NCBI GenBank assembly: GCA_030435675.1
Contig: CM059623.1
Span: 7,094,012 to 7,158,011 of the forward strand
DNA from: Steinernema hermaphroditum
Taxonomy: Eukaryota > Nematoda > Chromadorea > Rhabditida > Steinernematidae
Direction of reading: 5' to 3'
DNA length: 64,000 bases
How positions within the stretch are numbered: the first letter of the stretch is position 1; every line of letters starts with the position of its first letter. The position numbers and the translations under genes were made by a program. The notes under the pieces are model-generated. The model worked only from the letters and a program-made list of their open reading frames with translations, did not search any database and was not told where the DNA came from. Of the stretch, positions 44,859-55,325 are shown piece after piece.

Positions 44859-45623
44859 GTTCGGTCAGCGTGCGTGTGGTCCCCCCGATTTACAAGGGAA
44901 AACCTGACTTGAGCATCATAGAAGCTCGATTTCTCTGCGCCTGTGGCGTTTCGTCGAAATCCGTCAAATACAAATTGCTCGCTAGTGGCCAGAGCGCCGC
45001 TCGTGCCAAATTTCGCTGCGAACCGTGCGCTCTTTTCGTGCGAAAAAGTGCCTTTTCTCCGTGACTAGGTCTCATTTAAATGCTGCATAGATATTTCGGA
45101 ACTGTTTTATCGGCAAAATGGCACCAATTCGTTCTGTATGCGATCACAATCTATCACCGATCGTGACGGTTACGGAATCTGACAGGTACGGGCATGCTAT
45201 GAGAATCGAAGAATAGTCCGCTCTCTACGACAATGCACAAGTAGAGCTCGTCTTGCATGATCCCGAACTATCAGATTTCGGCAGAAGCGAAGGGCTGCAA
45301 TAAATTGCAATCACATACCGGGGGAATGTTACCATTTTGCTCAGAAACCTGTCCTGAAATTCCCCTGTAACGTGAAAAATAGACTTAGTCACGGAGAAAA
45401 GACACTTTTTCGCACGGAAAGAGCGAACGGTTCGCAGCGAAATTTGGCACAAGTGGCGCTCTGGTCACTAGCGAACAATTTGTATTTGACGGATTTCGAC
45501 GAAACGCCACAGGCGCAGAGAAATCGAGCTTCTATGATGCTCAAGTCAGGTTTTCCCTTGTAAATCGGGGAGACCACACGCACGCTGACCGAACGTGCGG
45601 ACTTTGTTTTTTTTGACGGCGAG
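44830..45623. mobile_element. Palindromic MITE (family F) inserted in the DIRS terminal repeat
   Basis: Arms CTCGCCGTCAAAAAA..GTCCGCACG at the left are complemented at the right end over about 230 bp, with TATA (or TA) flanking both ends (44826-44829, 45624-45627). The word CAAGGGAAAACCTGACTTGAG occurs symmetrically in both arms about 60 bp in. The left DIRS terminal repeat at about 39095-39120 shows the uninterrupted site. No coding frame is seen. Confidence 0.85.
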
Positions 45624-46423
45624 TATATACCCGGTTCTAGGAAGGCTCCCGGCACGACCCTCACGTTCAAATTCTTTTGAGCGGTAAAGTTCGAGTGTTC
45701 GTGTTGAAAAGGAAAATATGCAATCGTAAGCATACGGAGCAATCCATTATAAAATCCACTTATTCAGTCAGAAACCCGGAAATCCCCTTATAACGGACTC
45801 AATCGTGTCCCTGATTGCGGTCCTGCAGCGAACTGCGGCGGTGACATTCGCCGTTGATCGGACAATATAATGCAAAGTTATATTTGTACGTGAAAATATA
45901 CAAATGAGATACCGTATGTGAGCAGACTGTAAACCATCAGTTTTGTTTGCGCCGGAAAAATCACGAATCACGAAAAAACTCCGTGTCAACAAAAATTAAG
46001 AAGAAAAACACGAGAAAGAAGAAAGAGGTGCTTGAAAGCGACCAAATCCCCCGGCGACACGATTTGTGCATTGGGTCCCACAGAGAACACCCTGATAATT
46101 ACGGTAGCGTCCAAATTCCCCGGAGCGTCCAAATTCCCCACCACACCGGCAGACCCGTTTATTTAGTGTAGATGACTTTTCATGTGTTCGAAGGTAGGGA
46201 AGCGATTCGGTCCCCATCTATTTCCGCCGCAGCGGCCTGTGTATGAATACTCGCACAGCAAAGAGGAACTCGAGTTTCCTCCTTGTTTGCCTTTGCGGCG
46301 AGGGTAACCAAAAGAGGCGATGTGTCCGTAGTAAATTAATTATGATAGAGGAGGGGGGGGATTGCCGGTGTTGTGGGGAATCGTGTCGCTCGGGGGGAAT
46401 CGTGTCGCTACCAGGGAGATTTC

Positions 46424-46442
46424 GGGGGGGGGGGGGGGGGGG
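46424..46442. repeat. Homopolymer G tract
   Basis: About 19 consecutive G in a G-rich neighbourhood (another G7 run near 46352). Such a run may mark an assembly or sequencing weak point. 45869-46529 otherwise contains no supported gene. Confidence 0.8.
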
Positions 46443-46529
46443 TTTCTTCTCTTTTCTGTTTGTATACGTCGTTTACTTATTTAAGTGGCTGGAGTATGCG
46501 AAGTGCGGAATGATGCGTGGGGTATTGCC

Positions 46530-47165
46530 CGGTTTGTTGAACGATTTGGTACACCTGATTTGGTACAGGATGATCGTGCCAGGACCACGAATTGGTACAT
46601 TGGTACTAATCGTACGTTCGTACTGATTTGGTACACCAGCGCAGGGCAGTCGTGCCAGGCGAGTTTCAATCCGATCCGCCAGTACTGTTTGCAGCTATTA
46701 TGATAGGCACTAGTGTTCTTGTTGCCCGCATGATGTTCAGCGAGACGCATTCCACTATTGAAAGCCAAAACTGATCAAATTTTAATGGAAATTTAACAAA
46801 TTTCTGATATTTTCATGAAAGTCCATGAAAGCCACACCATAGAAATGGATGAACTTTCTCAATTCGCAATGAAGTCGCCCACGCAAAATGCTCAGCAGAG
46901 AATTTTGTTGGATTTTTATTTAATGTCCTGCGTGTCGAGAAAAGTTCGAGAAACTGTCAAAATACGGCGTATCTTCAAATTCGGACCAATTATGGTCGGT
47001 AACGGTGCTCGTGTTGTCTGCAAAATGATCAGCACCGCGCACTCTGTACCAATTCAAAGCGAACGTATGGCATTCGCTGTACCAATTCGCGGGGATGATC
47101 CTAGCACGACTACCCTGTGGTGTACCAAATCACGAAGGTACGAGCTTCATTGTTCAACAAACCAG
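46530..47165. mobile_element. Family C MITE, copy 2 (opposite orientation)
   Basis: GGTTTGTTGAACGATTTGGT at the left and GTTCAACAAACC at the right are inverted; GGTACA/TGTACC repeats fill the ends. It lacks the tandem-repeat insertion seen in the copy at 16894 and so gives the empty site GCGAATGCC. 47166-48326 has no gene; from about 47460 it becomes GC-rich with TAATT-type words ahead of the CPG4-like gene. Confidence 0.75.
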
Positions 47166-48326
47166 GACGCACCGATTCGTGACACTAACTGTGTACTCGG
47201 CACAAGGATTATACAGTGTGGTGCATAACGATAAACTCACCCCATTGATGTGCTATTTCTCATTATCCTGTGAATCTTTTGAAAACCTTACAACATATGA
47301 AAGAGCATCTCAAAACATATACATTCCTGGAAACTATCCCGCTAAAAGTGCACTTATCAGTCTAAATAGGGCCTCAGATTGTCTGTGAAAAATCAAGTGA
47401 AACAAGTGGAAACAATGTCGTTGGATTCAGTTCAAGTAAATGTGTTTTGATGACTGTAGCGACACGATCCCCCGCCACACCGGACGATCCTTTCTGCTAC
47501 AGTACCCCTGGAGCCCCTCCCATGAGAACGAACGCCGGCTTCTGCCTCCCACAATTCCGAGGATTCCTCTTCCATTTGTTATTCGTCGGCAGGTGCGTCA
47601 TCCGCTCTAGGCCCTGAGGCCTCGAAGTCCGTGATTGCGTTCGGCGAATCCAATCGGGATTTCCATAATGCGGGCCGAAAACAAGCCTCTTCGCCCCTCG
47701 GCGCGTCATCCGTCAAATTCGCCCCTTCTTCGCGCCCAATTGCTTCTCCAATAAGGGAATCGCGATTGTTCACATTCAATCGCCGCTCCCAACTTCGGCA
47801 CCGCGTCCACTCGCGCCCCTCCGCGTCTTCTGACCCCGAATCGCTTCATGCGCACCCCTAACTTCGTTTGGACCGATTCAATTTGGCGAATTCAAGTTTG
47901 ACAAAATCGTTTCATTCGATTATAAGGGGCGCCGACTCCGCCGAATGTCATCTCCAGATCGCGTGACCCGCCCCTCGGCCTCGTCGCCTTCTGTGGCCAC
48001 CTTCTTGATTGGAAACATCTCGAGGACAGACGACCGATCCTCAAGTATGCCTTCCGTGGCCCTCGAGGTGGTCTTCGTGTCCGACGACCCTTCAGGAGTA
48101 TGCGCGGGGATAATCGGCGCTTCTCTCCGCGCACGACTAATTCGGAGGGCCATCGATTCGGGGTGTCAATAGGGTCCTCCGGAGGACCCCTCCACCCGGA
48201 GCCGCGCGTCCGAATTATGAGCGATCTCCTAATTGCATTATGCGGCGCCCTCAACGGCCTTCGGCCTCGCCCCGGGCGTCGGGGCAGCCGGTGGCTTCTT
48301 GCGGCACCCTCCAGTAGCCCCTTCAG

Positions 48327-50041
48327 ATGCGCGTCTCGGAAGCCCTCCTTCCTCTGCTCCTGGCCGTCTTCGCGCCCCGCCACGGCGCCGCCGCCGACGT
48401 AGCCACCAACGAGGTGCACACGCATCGCGCCCGGTGCAGCGCCTTCTCCGAGCAGGCCGTCTCCAAATGTCTCCAGGCGAGTGCCAGCCTAAGACGTCCC
48501 TGAGGCCTTTTTCAGCCGATCCTCAAGTATGCCTCGACGCTGCAGGAGAAAACAGGCGCCGTGCAGTTCCCCATCCAGGGCGGAAACATTTTCAAGGAGC
48601 TTTGCAGCATTTATCTCCAATTTAAGGTCGGCTCACAAGGGAGCCTCGCGAAGTGATACGCGCCGATCGGGCTGCGGTGAGGTGGGACGAATAGAGGATG
48701 GGCTGGGGAGTCAAACGCACATAAACTCAGCGGCCCGAAATTAAGGCATGTACCCAAAACATGGCCACGAAGTTGCAAAAATTCACAGCACTCGATACTA
48801 ATGACCGCAATGGCTATAAAAGGCACTGCCTGTGTGGTCGAGTGGTAGTGCTGTCCGTTACCAATACATAAGGGAGTGGAGGTGCGAATCCCTGCGGGTC
48901 CAAAACTTTTTAATTTATCTTCAATCACCTTTTCTCGTATGTTTTACGCATTACTCTGATTTAATTTACCTTTACCACAACAGAATTAATGTCCATCGTT
49001 ATTAATGAATATGGATAATTTCCGGTTCTAAAGGAAATTATCGTGTTTTCTTGTATGTGGGAGGTAGACTGTGGGAAAATAACCAAAGTAACGCGTAAAA
49101 CATAGGAGAAAAGTTGATTGATGATAAATAAAAAATTTTGGACCCGCAGGGGTTCGAACCACCACTCCCTTACGAATTGGTAACCGACAGCACTACCACT
49201 CGACTATACAGGCAATGCCACTTATAGCCATTGCGGTCGTACCAGTATCGAGTGCTGTGAATTTTTGCAACTTCGTGGCCATGTTTTGGGTACATGCCTT
49301 AATTTCGGGCCGCTGAGTTTATGTGCGTTTGACTCCCCAGCCCACCCTCTATTCGTCCCACCTCACCGCAGCCCGATCGGCACGTATCACTTCGCGAGGT
49401 TCCCTTGTCAGTGTCTCGACGCCTCCAGCCCCGTTTTAGGAGTGCACGAAGTCCGTCTCCTGCCACAGCCTCTCCATCGACGCCGTCGACGCCTCGTACG
49501 GCTACATGTGTGGCGCGGGCTACCAGCTCTTCGAGGACCACTCCGCCTGCTTCGCCGAGGTCCGTTACCCATGAAACCTCCCATGTTGGGTGGCTCTTGG
49601 ACACAGAACCATCAGGCCTCTAAGATCCGCCAGTTTGCTTATGTCAGACTTGGGTTCTGTTTCGGACAAAACGGTTGACGACGACGCTTTCGGTCGTCTT
49701 TTCCTCATCCCAGTAATCGAAAAGCGAACCAGTGGGACGTCCCAGAAGCCCATGCCTAACTGCACCTGACTCCTCTGCAGATCGAGCGAGAGCACGATTA
49801 CATCGCATGCAAGAACGCCGCCAACGACGCGATGGAAGACGCGACGAAGGCGAAGCGCGACGACCTCGACGCCTACTTCCGGAGCCTCTGCGGAGTTATG
49901 GACGAGTACCTTCGTTGCTGCCGCCCCCTCGTCAACCGGCGATGTGGAAGAGAGGCTTGGGATCTAGTTTCCCAAGTTACGGTGGATAGTCTTAAGGTAT
50001 CATCCAGCCCTAGCAAGTCCTCTGACGGGAGCTTTAGGTAA
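48327..50041 (+). CDS. Secreted CPG4-like cysteine-rich protein, second paralog
   Basis: Exons 48327-48476, 48516-48626, 49440-49559 and 49781-50041 give 213 residues. The start MRVSEALLPLLLAVFAP follows CCTTCAG and is a signal peptide. Shared spacing with the paralog at 28036: CLQPILKYASTLQEKTG, GGNIFKELCS, VDASYGYMCGAGY, YIACKNAANDAM and LRCCRPLVNRRCGREAW. Intron 1 starts with GC (CAG|gcgagt). Intron 2 is expanded by a 774-bp foldback element. There is no Ser/Thr stalk or GPI tail, so this paralog should be soluble. The final stop is the first in frame; a further 3' exon after CTTAAG|gtatca (about 49997) cannot be excluded. Confidence 0.72.
48638..49405. mobile_element. CAAGGG-family foldback (family E) with tRNA-like arms, in an intron
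   Basis: CAAGGGAGCCTCGCGAAGTG at the left and its complement at the right, flanked by TCA on both sides. Each arm carries a tRNA-like unit: TGGTCGAGTGGTAGTG (A-box-like, about 48837) and GGTGCGAATCCCTGC (B-box-like, about 48881), repeated in inverse at about 49140-49215. The middle is A/T-rich. It lies wholly within intron 2 of the CPG4-like gene. Confidence 0.88.
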
Positions 50042-53000
50042 CGATGCCCACGTGTGAGATAAGAAAGTCGCTGGTGTGAAGCCACTCGTTTGTTTTCCGA
50101 TATTGCGTGTCGGTCCGAGTGCAATAAAGACGAAACTGCGGAGGGGATCGATCAAACTGGCTGTGTAACGTAGCACAGATTTTTCCGCTCTGGCGCTCCG
50201 TCACTCACATGGACCGGAGCTTTCCAAAACAGTTATGTGCCCGAGTCAGGGATATCCGATGCGTCAGAGTTCATTTGTGGTGTTTGGGACAAGTACGTTC
50301 GAAGAGCACTGGGAGCGAGAGGCGATTCAACTTCAAGTCATGCGTGGCCAGTATATTTATGCTAGTGGCTTCTGGACAATACTCGGAAGAAGGAGACCAC
50401 ATCATTGTGTGCATTATTTGTAGAAACTGGGAAGTGGAGGTTCTAGCTCGATAAGACCGAATGTCGGCGTACTTCCACAAACTGATTTCAAACGACTCGA
50501 AGACCTGAGGGGTTAATCTGTCGTTCTTTCTTGTGCTCTTCTTCTTGTGTTATTTTTGAGGTGCAGATGGTATGTACGGCGTCCTGGTTCTCTGCATCCT
50601 CCACGCAATCCGTGTTGGTATGAACCGTAGTACCTATATACAGTGGCGGACATATAAATAAGAACACTCCCACTGCAAACATATAAGTGTCAACTTACCC
50701 CAAATTTTTCAAAGTCCTTAAAAAAGCGATAACTATCGTTAGATGCAGAATTTAACGAGCAACAAGAAGGTGTGGTTCGTTTTCCGTTCGGGACCCCGAG
50801 TGCCGCCTTTAAAGGTAAAACATTCGGCTGACTCAATTTTTGCGAAAACCTACACCTCCAACCCTCAACAAAACAGAAGTGCATTCTTTGCAATGTTACC
50901 GAGAATCAAATCGGAAGCAATTTGTACTTTGTTGCTTAGCCCTTACTCGTAATAACGGCTCCACAACGGCGCTTTGCAGAATTCACCAGGTTCAAGAAAT
51001 TCAAAAAGTTACCATAAAGTCTATTTTAAGGAAAAGTCGGGCTTTTCGGGCGTCGAAAATTACATAAAAATGCCAATTAGATCATTTAAGTCGTTCTCGT
51101 CATCACTTTCCTTTCAATACTTAGGATACCAACATGACCTGCATTCTTGTCCGGGTCCCGGAACGATTTGTAAGACGGGATTTTCAGCTTTTTCTATCGC
51201 TTTCATATTTTAGAGCCTATGCGAAAACCTATTCTGGCTATCTTCCACTAATTACCCAACGCGATTGATAAGAGAAAGCCGGATCTTTCAAAATCCTATA
51301 AAAAACGACCGTTTTCCATTGTATTTAAATTCCATGTTACGGAGGTTTCCACGTTCGGAATTCGCATTTTATCCATTTTTCATGGGATAAAACAGAAGTA
51401 TGGGTCTTCTCATACGCTCTACAACGTGGAATTGACAGAAAACCTCAGAAATCTTTTCTTCTAGATCGTTACGGGACACAGACAAGCAGAGGTGTTATTC
51501 GAGTCTCGAAATTTCGAGCAATTTCTTCGATCTTTCGATCTCGATCCCGAGTCTCGAAAAATTTTCGGTCCCGATCCCGATCTCGAGACTCGGCGAAATG
51601 TCGATCCGACCCCGAGTCTCGAAAATTTTCGGGGAAAGATCGAAAAATTTGGGTCCCACTTGGAAAACAGTGAAAACCCCGAGACTCGATGAAATTTCGA
51701 GCGAGTAACACCTCTGCAGACAAGGATGCAGGTAAAGTTGCGGTCCTAACTTTGAGGGAAAAGTGATGACCAGAACGACTTAAATGATCTAATTCCCGAA
51801 TTCGCGAATTCGCGCCCTCTATACGTACTAAAAGCCAAGTAATCCATAGCCCTACGGGCGGCCAGACACCATAGCCCTGCGGGCAGCAAGGTTGGTGCTC
51901 ATGTAAATGGCTGAAGGGGGCGAAAAAAACTGTAAAGTTTCAGGTAACTCGCACTGACATCTCTGTTGTTTACAAAATAGTCAAAAAATCACTGAAAAAC
52001 TGCAAAAAAACAACTGCAAGCATCGCTAGAGACATAGCGGACGTAGGTGGCGCTGCCATCTCAACTGTCTGTGTGGCTCATTGCGATCGTTCTCCGTTTG
52101 TAAGCGGGCGGTGTCGGGTTCGACTCCCCTCGGGGTCCTTATTTTGTGTGGGTGTTTTCCTCGTGCGCTGTGGTAGTGAATCCTACTGCCTAGTGAATCT
52201 TGCTGCCCTCATGGTATTCGTGGCGGGGCCATACGGCCAATCTGCTTCCGCCCCAGGCCAACTTGCTGCCCTTATATTTCTGACCGTTTTCGTGCCTGCA
52301 TTTAATCGTAAACAGGACTAGACATTATAGACATGGTCATACTGGTACAAAGTGAACAAATTGAAGTATGTGGAATAGCTTTTCATGAATCTTAGCTTCT
52401 GAGCATTAATGATTGACCCATTGACCTATCTGGTCTGATCTGTGATCTGCACCAGTGATGCCGACGAGTCCGAAGACTCGAGACTCGATGGGTTTTTGGG
52501 CATCCAGTCCGGATTCGGACTCGTTTGGATTTCGAACTCGATCGGAATCACTGGTCTGCGCTGAACACGGTGGTGAAGTCGGTTTCCCAAAAGAAACCCA
52601 ATGGTTTTCAAGAAACAGACCTTAGGATCCAGAATGTATTTTACCATCGGCCCCGACACGATCTGTCCGGTGGGGCACGAGTTGCGCAACATTTTCATTC
52701 TTTTTGGCCGAAATAGGTGACGGCCAGGTCCGCTCTTGGGAACATTTTGCTCACCAGCTTCTGGCGCGTCGAATGAGCCCAGACCCGCTCCGATTAGATA
52801 AGTGCGCAGAAAACGCGGGAACTACGGTCGTGTCCGCCATGGTAGTCGTCTCGGGACCGGCAGACCGAGAACTAGACAGTAAAACTGTGTGGATCCTAAG
52901 GTCTGTTTCTTGAAAACTACTGGGTTTTTGGGAAACTGATGTCAGCCTGATGTTGGCCAGCCTCTAAAAGGAGGGACTAAAAGGTTTTCGGGACGAACCG

Positions 53001-53903
53001 CGAATTCTGCCTTGCACTTCAAGGCAAAGTTTGCACGACGTTTTTTGTCTATTTTTTGCTATTTCTCGGAAACTATCATGTTTTGAGACTGAGAAACCGA
53101 CTTCATTATCGTTTTCAGCGACCCCGAAAACAGGGGTACACAAATTTTCAAAAAACCGACTCCTTCCCCATCCGTTCCGTGCAGAAGTTCCGCTTCCTGT
53201 GGGAGAATCGCCCAGGTCCGTCGCCACGTTCTCCTCATCGTCCAGCAGAACATAGCTCATTTAAGAGAAAACGCATGTTTCAGCGCTTCGGCAGCTGATA
53301 GACGAACGAGGAACGCCAGGAAATCATGAAGCTCCTGGCCAACAGCATACCGACCTCATCTCAGTGTTCGCGATCATGCCAAAGTTCGCCGATTACATCG
53401 CCATCTTACTGAAGGATAAGCGTTTTTCCGACTTCCTTCGGTCCATATGGGGTAAAAGACAGAGAGATTTAATAACGCATACGGATGCACGAATAAAGAA
53501 GTGAAAGGAAGCGCACGAAAGACGTTTGGGCACAATGTATTTACAAATCGATTCCCGGAAGGAGCTCTACCAGTAGTATTGGTCGTCGGCGCTATCGTCT
53601 CCGCTTCTAAAACAAAAAGCACATCATGGTTCAATGGTAGTGCCAACACGGGACATGACACAGGGTGCAGGGGAGTCGACGGTTAGGGACAATGGTTGTT
53701 CACGTTAATCTTAGTTTATATCAACACTGAAACCAACAATGTTCTTAGAACGTAGAATTCTGGAAGAAGTGGGGAAGCTTTGAGCTGGACTAGATAGAAA
53801 GGGAACCGAAACCCAAAGGAGTTACTGCACAAGAGATGCTGACATCTTCGGTGGATAAAGCGTAAGTGAGATTGTGGGAAGCGCTGTGAAATCAAGAGAA
53901 ACG
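50042..53903. other. Gene-poor region with MITE fragments
   Basis: No gene has adequate support. A 230-bp palindromic element with ends GGTGTTATTCGAG / CGAGTAACACC lies at 51491-51715 and consists of GAGTCTCGAAA repeats. A tRNA-like segment (GGTTCGACTCC B-box at about 52117) occurs near 52070-52140. Inverted AAACCCAATGGTTTTCAAGAAACAGACC-type arms (first 20 bases given by 52586-52605) face each other near 52560-52640 and 52890-52930. A short helical frame at 53374-53460 may be a gene relic. Confidence 0.45.
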
Positions 53904-54324
53904 TTACTTATTTCCGCCGGCGCGCGCCTGGGCAGGGTGGAAGATCGAGCTTGAGGAAACCAAGTTCTGAATATACTGCCCCAGGACTTGGTTCTCCGAG
54001 CGGAGCTTCAGGCTTTCCTCCTTGACGTTGTCAACCCTCTCGCTGAGATCTGAAGAATTTCGCACAAATTCGAAGCATTTCAAATCGAAAACCAACCATT
54101 CAAAGTGTTCTGGAGTTCGAGAACCGAGGCAATCAGTCGAGCCTTCTCCTCCTGGTCTTCGGACTCCTCGCGCGGAAGTGGATGCGCCGGTTTCGGCTTC
54201 CGCCCGCTCTGATCGAGGGAAGAGGGTACGTTATCTAAATACGCTGCGCAATGGTCGGAAGTTCAATACACAGCAAACCGTCGTCGGCAAGAGGGATGTC
54301 GTTCGCTTCGGATTCGGTGCCCAT
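53904..54324 (-). CDS. unc-69: Short coiled-coil protein SCOC / UNC-69
   Basis: Exons on the minus strand: 54324-54272, 54206-54097, 54049-53904, 102 residues. The last two contain the family core: [20 protein letters not shown] then [20 protein letters not shown] and NLVSSSSIF, almost the textbook SCOC/UNC-69 coil. The protein binds FEZ1/UNC-76 and ARL1-family GTPases in axonal transport and autophagy. The first exon is less certain; the junctions chosen (TTGCT|gtgtat and ATCAGAG|CGG) keep phase, and other starts are possible. It is the only neural-transport gene here. Confidence 0.88.
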
Positions 54325-54953
54325 TGCCCTCTGAAAAGATTAGAATTTTTCATTCACAGTACGAATCCATAGAAGATCTAAATACGCGACATTTGGACAA
54401 ACGGATTATAAAGCGATGTGACCCGCAGAAGACGAGGACAGCGAAGAAAGCGGAGGAGAGAACGCACAGAAACAGGAGAGTATCGATCGCGGCGAAGTCG
54501 GAGAGACGCCGAAGGGCAGATGGCCATTCAGTGAGCCTAGGCCTGCAGCACTGGTCAACTGTGCAATGGGTCCTGCGTCGTTTCCGGATTTGTCTCGAGG
54601 GAATCGAGCGCAAGGAGATACCACTGTGCACCTCCAGGTGGAGAAGAGCTGTCGGTTCTTCGAAAGGGGTGTCTCAATCTGCACTTCCTGTCTAAAAGGA
54701 GCAGGATGAGGTTTCCTAGTCTTTCCCAGATCGCACCAGGACCATACATTGCTGACGCCATGACGCTGGCGCTGCTCCAATCATACGACGCCGACGGAGT
54801 CGAAACGCCGTCTGACTTTTTCCTATCGTACAAAACGGTTTACCGTGTTTCGTGCTTTCGTGTTGAGGTTAGTGTTGAACCTAGATGTCTTGAAGTTTTC
54901 AGTAATTTCACGTGCGTTCATTTTCAGTCTATTCATCCTTTCTTCGCTTTGAA
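54325..54953. other. Intergenic stretch, weak coding signals on the minus strand
   Basis: A minus frame at 54350-54700 ends in a hydrophobic stretch (AIDTLLFLCVLSSAFFAVLV) after an acceptor-like CCTTTTAG, and another frame at 54555-54833 crosses a possible 45-nt intron. The evidence is contradictory between frames, so no gene is called. Confidence 0.3.
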
Positions 54954-55097
54954 ATGATCACCGACGTGCAGCTCGGAATTATGGCCAATGTGCTTGGGAT
55001 CGCTATGTTCCTGTTGGTCGTTTTGCACCATTACGTCTCTGCGAACGCGAACAGCGCGCGCCGTGTAGCCTCGAACCCATCCAGTGGCAGCAACTAG
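54954..55097 (+). CDS. ost4: OST4, oligosaccharyltransferase complex subunit 4
   Basis: A single-exon mini-protein of 47 residues: [31 protein letters not shown], then a Ser/Asn-rich tail. OST4 is a one-helix ER membrane subunit that stabilises the catalytic STT3 subunit with ribophorin II in N-glycosylation. The start motif MITDVQL is invariant in animals. The tail is about ten residues longer than in vertebrates. TTTTCAG lies 27 bp upstream, probably the trans-splice acceptor. UNC-50 begins 228 bp downstream on the same strand. Confidence 0.95.
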   Translation: MITDVQLGIMANVLGIAMFLLVVLHHYVSANANSARRVASNPSSGSN

Positions 55098-55325
55098 ATG
55101 GACGATGAAGACGACAGCTTTCGACTTCTCCCACCACCTTAATAATTTATTTTATTTATCGTTGCGTTGTTTTTAAAATTCTGTGATTTATGTAATGAAG
55201 GGTGTTTATTTTCCCCGATCACTGTGGTTCGAAGGCGATCTTTTGTCGTCAACCGTCTTATATCTGGAAATTTCTATTTAAATGTTTGCCGTAAATAATT
55301 TGCTTCTAGGGTTTTCACACTGTAG

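Larger units (their letters stand above)
38941..45757 (-). mobile_element. DIRS1-architecture tyrosine-recombinase retrotransposon, about 6.8 kb
   Basis: Coding is on the minus strand in the order Gag/RT, RNase H, tyrosine recombinase. Inverted terminal repeats are at 38985-39137 and at 44799-44829 plus 45624-45757 (the right one split by an insertion). An internal complementary region at 39545-39650 contains, back to back, the complement of the left end (38941-39005) and of the right end (about 45720-45757). That is the arrangement of DIRS1 elements, in which the region templates the junction of a circular intermediate. There is no integrase or aspartic protease. A SINE in the polymerase region and a tandem repeat between RNase H and recombinase show it is inactive. 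Confidence 0.88.
37929..45868. mobile_element. Foldback element with captured coding fragment, split by a DIRS-type retrotransposon
   Basis: The left arm (37929-38230) and right arm (38788-38940, continuing at 45758-45868) are inverted copies: CCGATCAACGGCGAATGTCA at the left end is complemented at the right end. The retrotransposon at 38941-45757 separates the two parts of the right arm; the arm sequence resumes at AAATCCAC. The non-palindromic centre (38230-38788) contains a minus-strand helical frame. No transposase is seen. Confidence 0.75.

Noticed and set aside
46424..46442. G-quadruplex regulatory element
   Set aside because: A pure G homopolymer is more likely a low-complexity or assembly feature; nothing nearby is a gene.
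48829..48902. Functional tRNA gene (also 59700, 15905, 3391, 52070)
   Set aside because: A- and B-box words are present but 5' and 3' ends do not pair as an acceptor stem, and the units recur inside mobile elements. I treat them as tRNA-derived modules.
50488..50682. Possible small secreted protein on the minus strand (MFAVGVFLFICPPLYIG)
   Set aside because: The hydrophobic start is attractive, but the remainder shows no processing or conserved pattern and the region is repeat-rich.
53374..53661. Minus-strand 95-codon frame
   Set aside because: It spans an acceptor-like TTTTGTTTTAG and a possible terminal exon, but no upstream exon or family match could be found.
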